A DNA stretch of 64,000 nucleotides from JAVVXB01 sp036651815 (GTDB taxonomy: Bacteria > Bacillota > Clostridia > Christensenellales > CAG-138), in assembly GCA_036651815.1 (NCBI GenBank), contig JAVVXB010000001.1:91208-155207 (forward strand), given 5' to 3'. The position numbers and the translations under genes were made by a program. Shown here piece after piece: positions 8,918 through 16,999 of the stretch (within the stretch, counting starts at the first letter, position 1; each line of letters begins with the position of its first letter). The notes under the pieces were generated by a model. That model had not been told where the DNA came from, did no database searches, and saw nothing but the letters and a program-made list of their open reading frames with translations.

Positions 8918-10402
8918 ATGAAGAAAATGGGTTTTGATAATGATAAATATGTAGCGTTGCAATCAAAAAATATTCGCGACCGAATTGCTCAGTTTGGGGA
9001 TAAGCTCTATCTGGAATTTGGTGGTAAGCTGTTTGACGATTATCACGCCGCGCGCGTTTTGCCCGGATTTCTGCCAGACAGCAAGATCAATATGCTGGTG
9101 CAGCTCAAGGATGATGCGGAGATCATCCTTGTTGTCCATGCAGGCGATCTTGAACGTAACAAAGTCCGCAATGATCTTGACATTGCCTATGATGCGGAAA
9201 CGCTTCGGTTGATCGATGCATTCCGAACGAAGGACTTGCTGGTTTCTGGCGTTGTGATTACGCGTTATCACGGCCAGTGTGTTGCGGATGCGTTTGCTTC
9301 GCGACTGGTGCGTCTCGGCATTCCCGTATATCATCATTATCCAATCAATGGCTATCCGGCCAATGTGCCGCTGATTGTCAGCGATGAGGGATTTGGGAAG
9401 AATGATTATATTAAAACCACGCGCAAACTGGTCGTGGTGACGGCGCCCGGCCCGGGTAGTGGAAAGCTCGCGGTGTGCATGAGCCAACTTTATCACGAGT
9501 ATCAGCACGGTGTGCGTGCGGGTTACGCGAAATTTGAAACCTTTCCAATATGGAATTTGTCGCTCAAGCATCCTGTCAACCTTGCTTACGAAGCTGCAAC
9601 AACCGATCTGGACGATGTGAATATGATCGACCCCTTTCACCTGGAAGCATATGGCGTTACTACCGTCAATTATAATCGGGATGTGGAATCGTTCCCCGTA
9701 CTCAATGCGATGTTTATGCGCATTTTGGGCAAGTCGCCTTACCAATCCCCAACGGATATGGGCGTCAACATGGCGGGCTACTGCATTGTGGACGAGCAGG
9801 CCGTTGACAACGCTGCAAAGCAGGAAATTATCCGGCGGTATTATCAGGCCATGTGTGCTTGTAAGCGCGGCCTGCTCTCCCGCGATCAGGAAATCAAGGC
9901 GGAAATGATCATGAACCGTGCGGACATTTCCTCTGCGGATAGACCGGTTGTCGCAGCGGCATTGGCTCGTGCAGCGTCCACCGGTGAGCCAGCTATGGCA
10001 ATTGAACTATCGGATGGACGTATGATTACAGGTAAAACTTCCGAATTGCTTGGTGCGTCAGCGGGTGCGCTACTCAATGCGCTCAAGACGCTTGCGGGTA
10101 TCCATCATGAGATTGATCTCATTTCACCCATCGTTATTCAACCGATCACCGAACTGAAACAAAAGCATCTTGGCTGCGTAAATCCGCGCTTACACAGCGA
10201 TGAAGTTCTAATTGCCTTATCCATCTGCGCGGCAACGAATCCGACGGCTGCGTTGGCCATGCGTCAACTGCCGAAACTGGTTGGATGTGAAGCGCATTCG
10301 AGTGTCATTCTTTCCCGTGTGGACATGGATACCTATCGCAAGCTTGGCATAGATTATACCTGTGAACCGGAATATGAGACGGACAAGCTGTATCATAAAT
10401 AA
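8918..10402 (+). CDS. DUF1846 domain-containing protein
   Basis: A cytoplasmic protein of 494 residues matching the DUF1846 family, which is widespread in Bacillota; its biochemical role is not established. Recognition rests on the opening MKKMGFDNDKY, the block FGGKLFDDYHAARVLPGF, the P-loop-like APGPGSGKLAVCMSQLYHE, KFETFPIWNL and the late DEVLIALSICA segment. The P-loop-like Gly/Ser/Lys stretch suggests nucleotide binding (inference). I chose ATG 8918 because family members start with M-K-x-GFD; the frame is open upstream to TTG 8897, which overlaps sigK. There is no SD, but an extended -10 box ends 7 nt before the ATG. Confidence 0.88.
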   Translation: MKKMGFDNDKYVALQSKNIRDRIAQFGDKLYLEFGGKLFDDYHAARVLPGFLPDSKINMLVQLKDDAEIILVVHAGDLERNKVRNDLDIAYDAETLRLIDAFRTKDLLVSGVVITRYHGQCVADAFASRLVRLGIPVYHHYPINGYPANVPLIVSDEGFGKNDYIKTTRKLVVVTAPGPGSGKLAVCMSQLYHEYQHGVRAGYAKFETFPIWNLSLKHPVNLAYEAATTDLDDVNMIDPFHLEAYGVTTVNYNRDVESFPVLNAMFMRILGKSPYQSPTDMGVNMAGYCIVDEQAVDNAAKQEIIRRYYQAMCACKRGLLSRDQEIKAEMIMNRADISSADRPVVAAALARAASTGEPAMAIELSDGRMITGKTSELLGASAGALLNALKTLAGIHHEIDLISPIVIQPITELKQKHLGCVNPRLHSDEVLIALSICAATNPTAALAMRQLPKLVGCEAHSSVILSRVDMDTYRKLGIDYTCEPEYETDKLYHK

Positions 10403-10470
10403 ACCAAGAGGCTGCTCAAACACAAGAAAACAACGGAACAGAAAACCCGGTGTATGTTGCATCTTTATAG

Positions 10471-10499
10471 TCGACAAGCCCCAAATAGTATGGTAGAAT
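10471..10499 (+). promoter_or_regulatory. Promoter of the M24 peptidase gene, close to its start codon
   Basis: TCGACA (10471-10476), 17-bp spacer, extended -10 TGG-TAGAAT with hexamer 10494-10499. The start codon is 10 nt further on, leaving a 5' leader of about 3-4 nt and no room for an SD. Confidence 0.65.
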
Positions 10500-10509
10500 A
10501 CTAACTGCT

Positions 10510-11580
10510 ATGAAAGAACGACAAAACAATCTGCGTCAAATGATGCAAAAGAATCAGTTGGATGCCGTACTCCTTACGAACGGCGTTAATATCCGTTATT
10601 ATACCGGGTTCTCCAGTTGGGAGTGCGAGGTATTGATAACGGACAAAACTTGCTATCTGGTGACGGATTTCCGCTATACCATCCAAGCAAAGGCACAAGC
10701 TGGGAGTTGCGCAGAGATCATTGAAGCGAACGGGCGGGAAAAACAACTGGACGTGCTTCGAGAATTGCTTCGTGCCAACGGCTGCAAATGTTGTGGCTAT
10801 GAACAGGAATGTCTCACGGTTAAGCAGTTTTCCGAGTATCGTGCGTTCGATTTGGATTGGTCGGCCTTTGGGGACGAAATTTCTTCTTTGCGTGCAATCA
10901 AATCCGCATCGGAAATTGAGAGCCTACAAAAAGCGCAGTGTATTGCCGACAAAGCGTTTGCGGCGCTTATACCAAAGCTTAAAATTGGTATGAGTGAACG
11001 GCAAGCAGAAGCGGAGTTGAATTATCTGTGTAGCGTGCTAGGCAGCGAGGGCCCGTCGTTCGATCCGATCGTGGGTGCCGGAGAAAACGGTGCCATGTGC
11101 CACGCAGTTCCCGGTGAACGCAGATTTCGAAACGGCGATCTTGTTGTGTTTGACTTTGGATGCATCGTGGACGGATACCATTCCGATATGACGCGCACCA
11201 TTGGCTTTGGAACAATCGATGCGGAACTTCTGAAAATCTACGAGATCACGTTGGAAGCTCAGCAACGGTGCCTTGATACGTTGAAGGCTGGCATGACCGG
11301 CAAAGCGCTCGATGCCGTTGCGCGGGACTGTATTGAAAGTTACGGCTACGGTGAGCATTTTGGTCATGGACTCGGCCATGGCTTTGGTCTTGAAATTCAT
11401 GAACCACCCAGAGCGGCGAAAACCAGCGTGGATACGCTGGTTGCGGGTATGACAGTAACCATTGAGCCGGGCATCTATCTCGAAGGTAAAGGCGGCGTTC
11501 GGATCGAAGATTGCGTAGTTGTAACTGATGCAGGGTGCTTGAATCTGGTATCTACAGCAAGGGATTTGCTGATTGTTTAG
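10510..11580 (+). CDS. M24 family Xaa-Pro peptidase
   Basis: A 356-residue cytoplasmic metallopeptidase of the aminopeptidase P/prolidase fold. The N-terminal creatinase-like domain starts with a typical LRQMMQKNQLDAVLLTN...IRYYTGF run. The C-terminal pita-bread domain has the metal ligands in VVFDFGC, DMTRTIGFG, GHGLGHGFGLEIHE, TIEPGIY and GVRIEDCVV (Asp, Asp, His, Glu, Glu). Such enzymes cut X-Pro bonds; whether this is an aminopeptidase P or a dipeptidase cannot be told. It sits directly upstream of efp, as yqhT does in B. subtilis; the link through Pro-rich proteins is attractive but unproven. The start is supported by family alignment although there is no SD. Confidence 0.9.
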   Translation: MKERQNNLRQMMQKNQLDAVLLTNGVNIRYYTGFSSWECEVLITDKTCYLVTDFRYTIQAKAQAGSCAEIIEANGREKQLDVLRELLRANGCKCCGYEQECLTVKQFSEYRAFDLDWSAFGDEISSLRAIKSASEIESLQKAQCIADKAFAALIPKLKIGMSERQAEAELNYLCSVLGSEGPSFDPIVGAGENGAMCHAVPGERRFRNGDLVVFDFGCIVDGYHSDMTRTIGFGTIDAELLKIYEITLEAQQRCLDTLKAGMTGKALDAVARDCIESYGYGEHFGHGLGHGFGLEIHEPPRAAKTSVDTLVAGMTVTIEPGIYLEGKGGVRIEDCVVVTDAGCLNLVSTARDLLIV

Positions 11581-11619
11581 GGTATTAATTAGGAAACGGA
11601 AGATGGAGGAATCATTGCT

Positions 11620-12177
11620 ATGATTATGGCAGGCGATTTTCGCAAGGGCGTTACAGTTGAGATCGATGGACAGGTATGGTCAATTACAGATTTTCAACAT
11701 GTGAAACCCGGCAAGGGAGCAGCGTTTGTCCGCACGCGCTTGAAGAACGTGATGTCGGGCGCAGTGCTCGAGCGTACGTTCTCGCCTACGGATAAATACC
11801 CGAAGGCACACATTGAGACCAAGGAGATGCAGTATCTCTACAGTGATAGCGAACTCTATTACTTCATGGATGTAGAAACCTATGAGCAGATTCCGCTGAA
11901 TCATGATCAGGTGGAGGATGCCATCAACTTTATCGTTGAGAATGAGAACGTTAAGGTTCGTTTTTTCAAGGATCGCCCGTTCTCTGTGGAATCTCCAAAT
12001 TTTGTGGAGTTGACCGTCACCGATACGGAGCCGGGTATTAAGGGCGACACTGCAACCGGGACAACAAAGCCCGCAACCCTTGAGACTGGATATCAACTGA
12101 ACGTACCGCTGTTCATCAATGAGGGTGACCGCATCCGCATTGATACGCGTTCCGGCGAATATATGGAGCGTGCGTAA
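11620..12177 (+). CDS. efp: Translation elongation factor P
   Basis: EF-P rescues ribosomes stalled on polyproline. The 185-residue product has the three-domain length. The N-terminal KOW-like domain contains the loop KPGKGAAFVR, whose Lys is the residue that is post-translationally modified in many bacteria. The C-terminal GTTKPATLETGYQLNVPLF and IRIDTRSGEYMERA blocks are diagnostic. ATG 11620 follows GGAGG at about 10 nt. The spacing of 39 nt behind the M24 peptidase suggests co-transcription. Note that the wall hydrolase at 3.9 kb is Pro-rich and could need EF-P. Confidence 0.96.
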   Translation: MIMAGDFRKGVTVEIDGQVWSITDFQHVKPGKGAAFVRTRLKNVMSGAVLERTFSPTDKYPKAHIETKEMQYLYSDSELYYFMDVETYEQIPLNHDQVEDAINFIVENENVKVRFFKDRPFSVESPNFVELTVTDTEPGIKGDTATGTTKPATLETGYQLNVPLFINEGDRIRIDTRSGEYMERA

Positions 12178-12329
12178 CACAGCATTTTTTGGGGCAATTT
12201 GATGCAAGATAAATTTGCGGCCGCATGCCGGGAACGTTCATGCTTGGCATGACGGCGGCAAGCAAGCAACGCGCATGCCGTTACTTGCGATAGATCATAA
12301 TACATAGGAGACGAAAGGAGTGTTATCCA

Positions 12330-12740
12330 ATGAGCTATATTTCCGAAAAGGTTTCATACCTCGACGGCTTGGCCGATGGAATGGAGATTGAAAAGGATCC
12401 CAATGGCAAGTTGCTGAAAGGCATTATTGAAGCGCTTGGCGCCATCGCGGAACAGATGGAAGAACAGGATGAGGTCGTGGACGATCTATCAGACTGCATC
12501 GACGATATCTATGACGAGCTTGATGAGTGCTTCGAGGACGACGATGATGATGATGACGACGATGATGAATTTAACGAGGATGATTTCATTGAAGTCGACT
12601 GTCCGCACTGCGGCGAAACCATTTATTTCGATGAGAACATGATCGACAGCGAGGATGGATTGATTTGCCCTTGCTGCAACGAATCCATCGAGTTTAAGGT
12701 GCCCACCTGCGACTGCGGTTGCCATAGTGACAAAGAATAA
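12330..12740 (+). CDS. CD1247-family zinc-ribbon protein
   Basis: A 136-residue acidic protein. Residues 1-65 form the helical CD1247 N-terminal domain (YISEKVSYLDGLADG...), a conserved Clostridia-specific region of unknown function. A run of ten aspartates follows. The C-terminal part is a zinc ribbon with two CxxC pairs (CPHCGE and CPCCNE) and an extra CDCGC tail, so metal binding is likely. ATG 12330 has AAGGAG 9 nt upstream, and a terminator follows, so it is probably a single-gene unit. The 150 bases before it show no gene. Function unknown. Confidence 0.85.
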   Translation: MSYISEKVSYLDGLADGMEIEKDPNGKLLKGIIEALGAIAEQMEEQDEVVDDLSDCIDDIYDELDECFEDDDDDDDDDDEFNEDDFIEVDCPHCGETIYFDENMIDSEDGLICPCCNESIEFKVPTCDCGCHSDKE

Positions 12741-12769
12741 GTAAGCGTTTTTCTAAAAAGGGAATCAAG

Positions 12770-12802
12770 ACCCTGTCCGGAACTTGCCGGATGGGGTTTT
12801 TG
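12770..12802 (+). terminator. Rho-independent terminator
   Basis: An 11-bp stem with two G-U pairs (12770-12780 with 12787-12797), a 6-nt loop and a T run. It ends the CD1247-family transcript. Confidence 0.85.
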
Positions 12803-12869
12803 AGTTGTAAAACAAGGAAAAATGAAAGAAGTGGCGTATCTATACAAGTACGGAGGGAGGCATGGAACT

Positions 12870-13889
12870 ATGAATCCAACGAATGCACGCAGATACTACG
12901 AGCAATTGCAAGCGGAGACGTTGTCCCGCTATGCAATGCTGTCACAGAATACTCGGGGGCGTGAAAACCCAATTTCCCCGTGTTCCATTCGAACGGATTT
13001 TATTCGTGATCGTGACCGTATCATCCACTGCAAGTCATTTCGCCGTCTCAAACACAAAACTCAGGTGTTTTTATCTCCGCAAGGCGACCACTACCGCACG
13101 CGCTTGACCCATACGTTGGAAGTGTCGCAAATTGCAAGAACCATTGCCCGCGCGCTGCGCCTCAACGAAGACCTGACTGAAGCCATTGCCATGGGGCACG
13201 ACTTGGGACACACGCCCTTTGGTCACTCAGGTGAGGATGTGCTAAATGAGCTTGTGCCCGGGGGATTTGAACACAATATTCAGAGCTTGCGCGTGGTGGA
13301 AAAACTCGAGAATGATGGGTTGGGTTTAAATTTAACCTTTGAGGTGCGCGATGGTATTCTCAACCATAAGAAGAGCGGAAATGCCTGCACGTTGGAAGGC
13401 CATGTTGTCTCCATCGCAGACCGGATTGCGTATATTAACCACGATATTGATGATTCCATTCGTGCTGGCGTGCTGACAGAGGAGGATTTGCCGGGAGCGT
13501 GCGTACAGGCCCTTGGCCGCAGCCACGGAAAGCGCATTAATACCATGATTTTGGATGTGGTGCAACAGAGTTTTGATCAACCCAATGTGCAGATGTCTGA
13601 TCCGATTTATGAAGCGTTTGACCAATTGCGTGATTTTATGTTTGATCGCGTATATAGAAATCCGGTAGCCAAGAGCGAGGAAAACAAAGCTAAGGGGGTG
13701 GTGCGGGCGTTGTTTGCTTATTATTTGCACAATATCCAACAGTTGCCGGATGATTTTCTGTTGAATCTTGCGGGGGATGGGCCAGACCGGGTGGTCGCGG
13801 ATTACATTGCTTGTATGACAGATAACTATGCTGTTCATGATTATGAGCGTCTGTTTGTACCGAAATCATGGATGAATGCAGGAAATTGA
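12870..13889 (+). CDS. dGTP triphosphohydrolase-like HD-domain protein
   Basis: A 339-residue protein of the deoxyguanosinetriphosphate triphosphohydrolase-like family, which hydrolyses dNTPs to nucleosides and triphosphate. The HD fold is clear: SFRRLKHKTQVF, then RLTHTLEVSQIART with the first His, AIAMGHDLGHTPFGHSGE with the HD pair, and FEHNIQSLRVVEKLE, and finally VVSIADRIAYINHDIDDS with the last Asp. The 30-residue N-terminal part ends in the ISPCSIRTDFIRDRDRIIH signature. ATG 12870 lies 9 nt behind GGAGGGAGG; the frame is open further upstream without a better site. dGTPase-dnaG-rpoD is a common Clostridia arrangement and suggests links to replication. Confidence 0.92.
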   Translation: MNPTNARRYYEQLQAETLSRYAMLSQNTRGRENPISPCSIRTDFIRDRDRIIHCKSFRRLKHKTQVFLSPQGDHYRTRLTHTLEVSQIARTIARALRLNEDLTEAIAMGHDLGHTPFGHSGEDVLNELVPGGFEHNIQSLRVVEKLENDGLGLNLTFEVRDGILNHKKSGNACTLEGHVVSIADRIAYINHDIDDSIRAGVLTEEDLPGACVQALGRSHGKRINTMILDVVQQSFDQPNVQMSDPIYEAFDQLRDFMFDRVYRNPVAKSEENKAKGVVRALFAYYLHNIQQLPDDFLLNLAGDGPDRVVADYIACMTDNYAVHDYERLFVPKSWMNAGN

Positions 13890-13943
13890 AGAAATATGTC
13901 GAATTAATCATAGTATGTTTTGCTACAAGAAAAGGATGGACGA

Positions 13944-15719
13944 ATGGCATTTCCAGAAAGCTGGATGAATGAGCTGATCGCGAAGAATGATATTGTTACC
14001 GTGATCTCCTCCTATATGGAACTCAAACCAAAGGGCCGACGACTCTGGGGTCTATGTCCTTTACATGGTGAAAAGACGCCTTCGTTTTCCGTTTCGCAGG
14101 ACAAGCAGATGTTCTATTGCTTCGGTTGCCATGCAGGCGGCACGGTCATTCAGTTTATTATGGACATGGAACGACTTTCCTTCCTGGAGGCGGTGAAGTT
14201 TCTTGCGGATCGCGCCGGGGTTCAGATGCCGGAGGAAGTAGATGACCGCAGGATGCAGCAGGAGCGCGCTTATCGTGACCGCATGTACGATGCCTGCAAG
14301 ATGGCCGCACGCTTCTATATGGAAACGCTGCTTGGCCCGGAAGGTAACCCTGGGCGTAAGTATCTGAAGGATCGCGGCATCACTTCCGAAGCGGTCAAAC
14401 GCTTTGGAATCGGTTATGCACCGGACAGCTGGGATGCTTTGATGCGGTATCTTTTCAATAAGGGGTTTACGCAACAGGAACTGTTGGATGCGGGTCTGCT
14501 CATGAAAAATGTTCAGAGCGACCGTGTGTACGATGCTTACCGCGGACGCGTGATCTATCCGATCGTCGGCACCAACGGGCGCGTATTGGGATTTGGTGCG
14601 CGAGTGCTGAACAACGACAAACCCAAGTACATTAACACCGGGGATACGCCCATCTATAACAAACGCATGAATCTATACGGACTAAACCTACAAAAAGGTG
14701 CACAGCTAACGGATCTTGTGATTGTGGAAGGATACATGGATGTCATCGGCCTACACCAAGCCGGTGTGGCCAATGTGGTGGCAAGTCTAGGTACGGCGTT
14801 AACGATCCAACAAGCACGTTTGATCAAGCGGTACGTTACCACCGTATTTATTGCATACGATGGGGATGCGGCAGGCCAGAATGCCATGATCCGCGGGTTG
14901 GATATTCTATCGGGCGAGGGACTCAGCGTGCGGGTGATTGTATTTCCGAACGGGCAGGATCCGGATGAATTTGTGCGTACCCATGGCAAGGAAGCTTTTG
15001 AAGCGCTGAAGGATCGCGCACTGTCGCTGAATGCTTACAAGATCGAGAGCATGTCGCATGGATTCGAGCTGTCCAACGAGAATGCCAGGGAACAGTTTGC
15101 GAGGGAAACGTGCCGCTTTATTGCTTCGCTGGAACCGATCGAACAGGATCGCTATTATCAGCAACTTGCACAGAAAACTGGTTATCCGATGGCCGCCTTG
15201 AAGGCGCAGGGGAGTACGAGCAAGCCTCTGGAACAATCTCCGTTGAATAGGAGTGTGCCCGGATGGAAAAATAACCAAAATATAGCACGTCTCGATGAAA
15301 CCGAGCGGACGCGCGCGGAGACGACGCTGCTATATGCTATGCTGCAGGATAAAATGTCAGCAAAGGCAGCTGCAGAGCAGAATGTGGCGGCACTGTTTTC
15401 GCAAAACGCGTTCGTGTTGCTTGCAAATGCGATCATCGCAGCTAGTGCGGCCGGCTTGGAGCCAAATGCCGCAACCATGATTGCAGGCATGGATAAACCG
15501 GATGCAGATTTGGCTAGCATGGTGCTGCGCGAGGACATGATACTGACAGAGCCGGTGCAGGTCGTAAACGATTGTATTCGCCGAATAAGACGGTATGATC
15601 TGACCGTAAGGATACAGGAAATGACGCAGGCCGTGTCGGAAATTGGAATTACGCCCGAGGAACGGACACGGCGTTTGACCGAAATACAGCAAACGAATAG
15701 GGAGATGCGAGGGATATGA
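13944..15719 (+). CDS. dnaG: DNA primase
   Basis: DnaG makes RNA primers at the replication fork. The 591-residue protein begins MAFPESWMNELIAKNDIV, as in Clostridia. The CHC2 zinc site is C38, H41, C59, C62. The RNA-polymerase core has GIGYAPDSWDAL and VIYPIVGTNGRVLGFGAR. The Toprim acidic residues are in VEGYMDV (Glu262) and AYDGDAAGQ (Asp306, Asp308). The last 150 residues are a divergent helicase-binding domain. ATG 13944 follows AAGGA; the upstream TTG 13920 is unneeded. The stop overlaps the ATG of rpoD by four bases. Confidence 0.96.
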   Translation: MAFPESWMNELIAKNDIVTVISSYMELKPKGRRLWGLCPLHGEKTPSFSVSQDKQMFYCFGCHAGGTVIQFIMDMERLSFLEAVKFLADRAGVQMPEEVDDRRMQQERAYRDRMYDACKMAARFYMETLLGPEGNPGRKYLKDRGITSEAVKRFGIGYAPDSWDALMRYLFNKGFTQQELLDAGLLMKNVQSDRVYDAYRGRVIYPIVGTNGRVLGFGARVLNNDKPKYINTGDTPIYNKRMNLYGLNLQKGAQLTDLVIVEGYMDVIGLHQAGVANVVASLGTALTIQQARLIKRYVTTVFIAYDGDAAGQNAMIRGLDILSGEGLSVRVIVFPNGQDPDEFVRTHGKEAFEALKDRALSLNAYKIESMSHGFELSNENAREQFARETCRFIASLEPIEQDRYYQQLAQKTGYPMAALKAQGSTSKPLEQSPLNRSVPGWKNNQNIARLDETERTRAETTLLYAMLQDKMSAKAAAEQNVAALFSQNAFVLLANAIIAASAAGLEPNAATMIAGMDKPDADLASMVLREDMILTEPVQVVNDCIRRIRRYDLTVRIQEMTQAVSEIGITPEERTRRLTEIQQTNREMRGI

Positions 15720-16837
15720 CGAAAGGAGCGGGGAAATTGGAACAACAAAGCAAAGAACCGACCAAGGAGCAAACGAAACTGCAAAAGATCAATGAGCTTT
15801 TGGAGACCGGAAAAGCAAAAGGAATTCTCACTTACAAGGAAATTATGGATGCCTTGGAGGAGCTGGAACTGGATCAGGAGCAGGTTGAAAAACTATATGA
15901 TCATCTGGAAGAGCTGAGCATTGATGTTGTCGAGGAAGTGGATATTCCCGAGGATATCAATGAGGAAATTGCAGAGATTGAAACAGTGCTTGCAACGGCG
16001 GAGGGCATTAATATTGATGATCCGGTGCGCATGTACCTGAAAGAAATCGGCAAGGTTTCGCTGTTGTCGGCTCAGCAGGAAGTTGAGATTGCCCAGCGGA
16101 TGGCAGATGGTGATCCAGAGGCCAAGCACCAACTGGCGGAAGCGAACCTGCGTCTTGTGGTTTCCATCGCAAAGCGTTATGTGGGCAGGGGCATGCTCTT
16201 TTTAGATCTGATTCAGGAAGGCAATCTTGGTTTGATTAAGGCGGTTGAGAAGTTTGATTACCGCAAGGGATATAAATTTTCCACCTATGCAACTTGGTGG
16301 ATTCGCCAAGCAATTACACGTGCTATCGCGGATCAGGCACGTACCATTCGTATTCCGGTGCACATGGTGGAAACCATCAATAAGCTGATTCGCGTCAACC
16401 GCCAATTGGTGCAGGATTACGGCCGTGATCCCCGACCGGACGAGATTGCAAAAGAGATGGGAATTACCGAGGAAAAAGTGCGCGAGATCATCAAGATTGC
16501 GCAGGAACCAGTTTCGTTGGAAACACCGATTGGCGAAGAGGATGATAGCCATCTTGGAGATTTCATCCCTGATGATGACGCGCCGGCACCTGCAGAAGCG
16601 GTTGCGGTCACATTGCTGAAAGAACAGCTCATGGATGTGTTGAATTCGCTGACACCCCGCGAGGCTAAGGTACTCCGTCTGCGCTATGGATTGGACGATG
16701 GTAAGGCGCGAACACTGGAGGAAGTGGGCAAGGAGTTTAACGTCACCCGAGAGCGTATTCGTCAGATTGAAGCAAAAGCGCTGAGAAAACTGCGCCATCC
16801 GAGTCGTAGCAAGCGACTCAAGGATTTCTTGGAATAG
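15716..16837 (+). CDS. rpoD: Primary sigma factor RpoD (SigA)
   Basis: The housekeeping sigma factor. The 373-residue length is typical for Clostridia. Region 1.2 starts at DDPVRMYLKEIG; regions 2.1-2.4 contain ANLRLVVSIAKRY, GLIKAVEKFDY and TYATWWIRQAITRAI, which melts the -10 box; region 4.2 has VTRERIRQIEAKALRKLRHPSRS. Region 1.1 is acidic and short. Two starts compete: ATG 15716 overlaps the dnaG stop (ATGA, coupling) with GGAG 11 nt upstream, while TTG 15737 has AAGGAG at an ideal 8 nt. I keep the ATG but the TTG is quite possible and would remove seven residues. A strong terminator follows. Confidence 0.96.
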   Translation: MTKGAGKLEQQSKEPTKEQTKLQKINELLETGKAKGILTYKEIMDALEELELDQEQVEKLYDHLEELSIDVVEEVDIPEDINEEIAEIETVLATAEGINIDDPVRMYLKEIGKVSLLSAQQEVEIAQRMADGDPEAKHQLAEANLRLVVSIAKRYVGRGMLFLDLIQEGNLGLIKAVEKFDYRKGYKFSTYATWWIRQAITRAIADQARTIRIPVHMVETINKLIRVNRQLVQDYGRDPRPDEIAKEMGITEEKVREIIKIAQEPVSLETPIGEEDDSHLGDFIPDDDAPAPAEAVAVTLLKEQLMDVLNSLTPREAKVLRLRYGLDDGKARTLEEVGKEFNVTRERIRQIEAKALRKLRHPSRSKRLKDFLE

Positions 16838-16873
16838 ACCAATAAAACGTTGGCAATGATTGCTGATGATTCA

Positions 16874-16908
16874 ACCCGGCATGGCATAGTTTGCTGTGCC
16901 GGGTTTTT
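16874..16908 (+). terminator. Rho-independent terminator after rpoD
   Basis: A 13-bp stem with two G-U pairs (16874-16886 with 16892-16904), 5-nt loop, followed by TTTT. Ends the dGTPase-dnaG-rpoD operon. Confidence 0.88.
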
Positions 16909-16946
16909 ATGCTGAGATTTAAAAGATACCATTTGATGGGATATGG

Positions 16947-16952
16947 TATAAT
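16947..16952 (+). promoter_or_regulatory. Extended -10 promoter of the BMP-domain gene
   Basis: TATAAT preceded by TGG (extended -10). No good -35 hexamer at 16-18 bp. The leader is about 40 nt and carries an AGGAGG site, unlike the leaderless cases elsewhere in the window. Confidence 0.6.
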
Positions 16953-16999
16953 CATTGCAATTATTGAATCCATCAATGGATGTGAACAGGAGGAACAAC

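Noticed and set aside
8963..9745. Minus-strand 260-codon frame
   Set aside because: Antisense to the conserved DUF1846 gene, no domain and no ribosome site.
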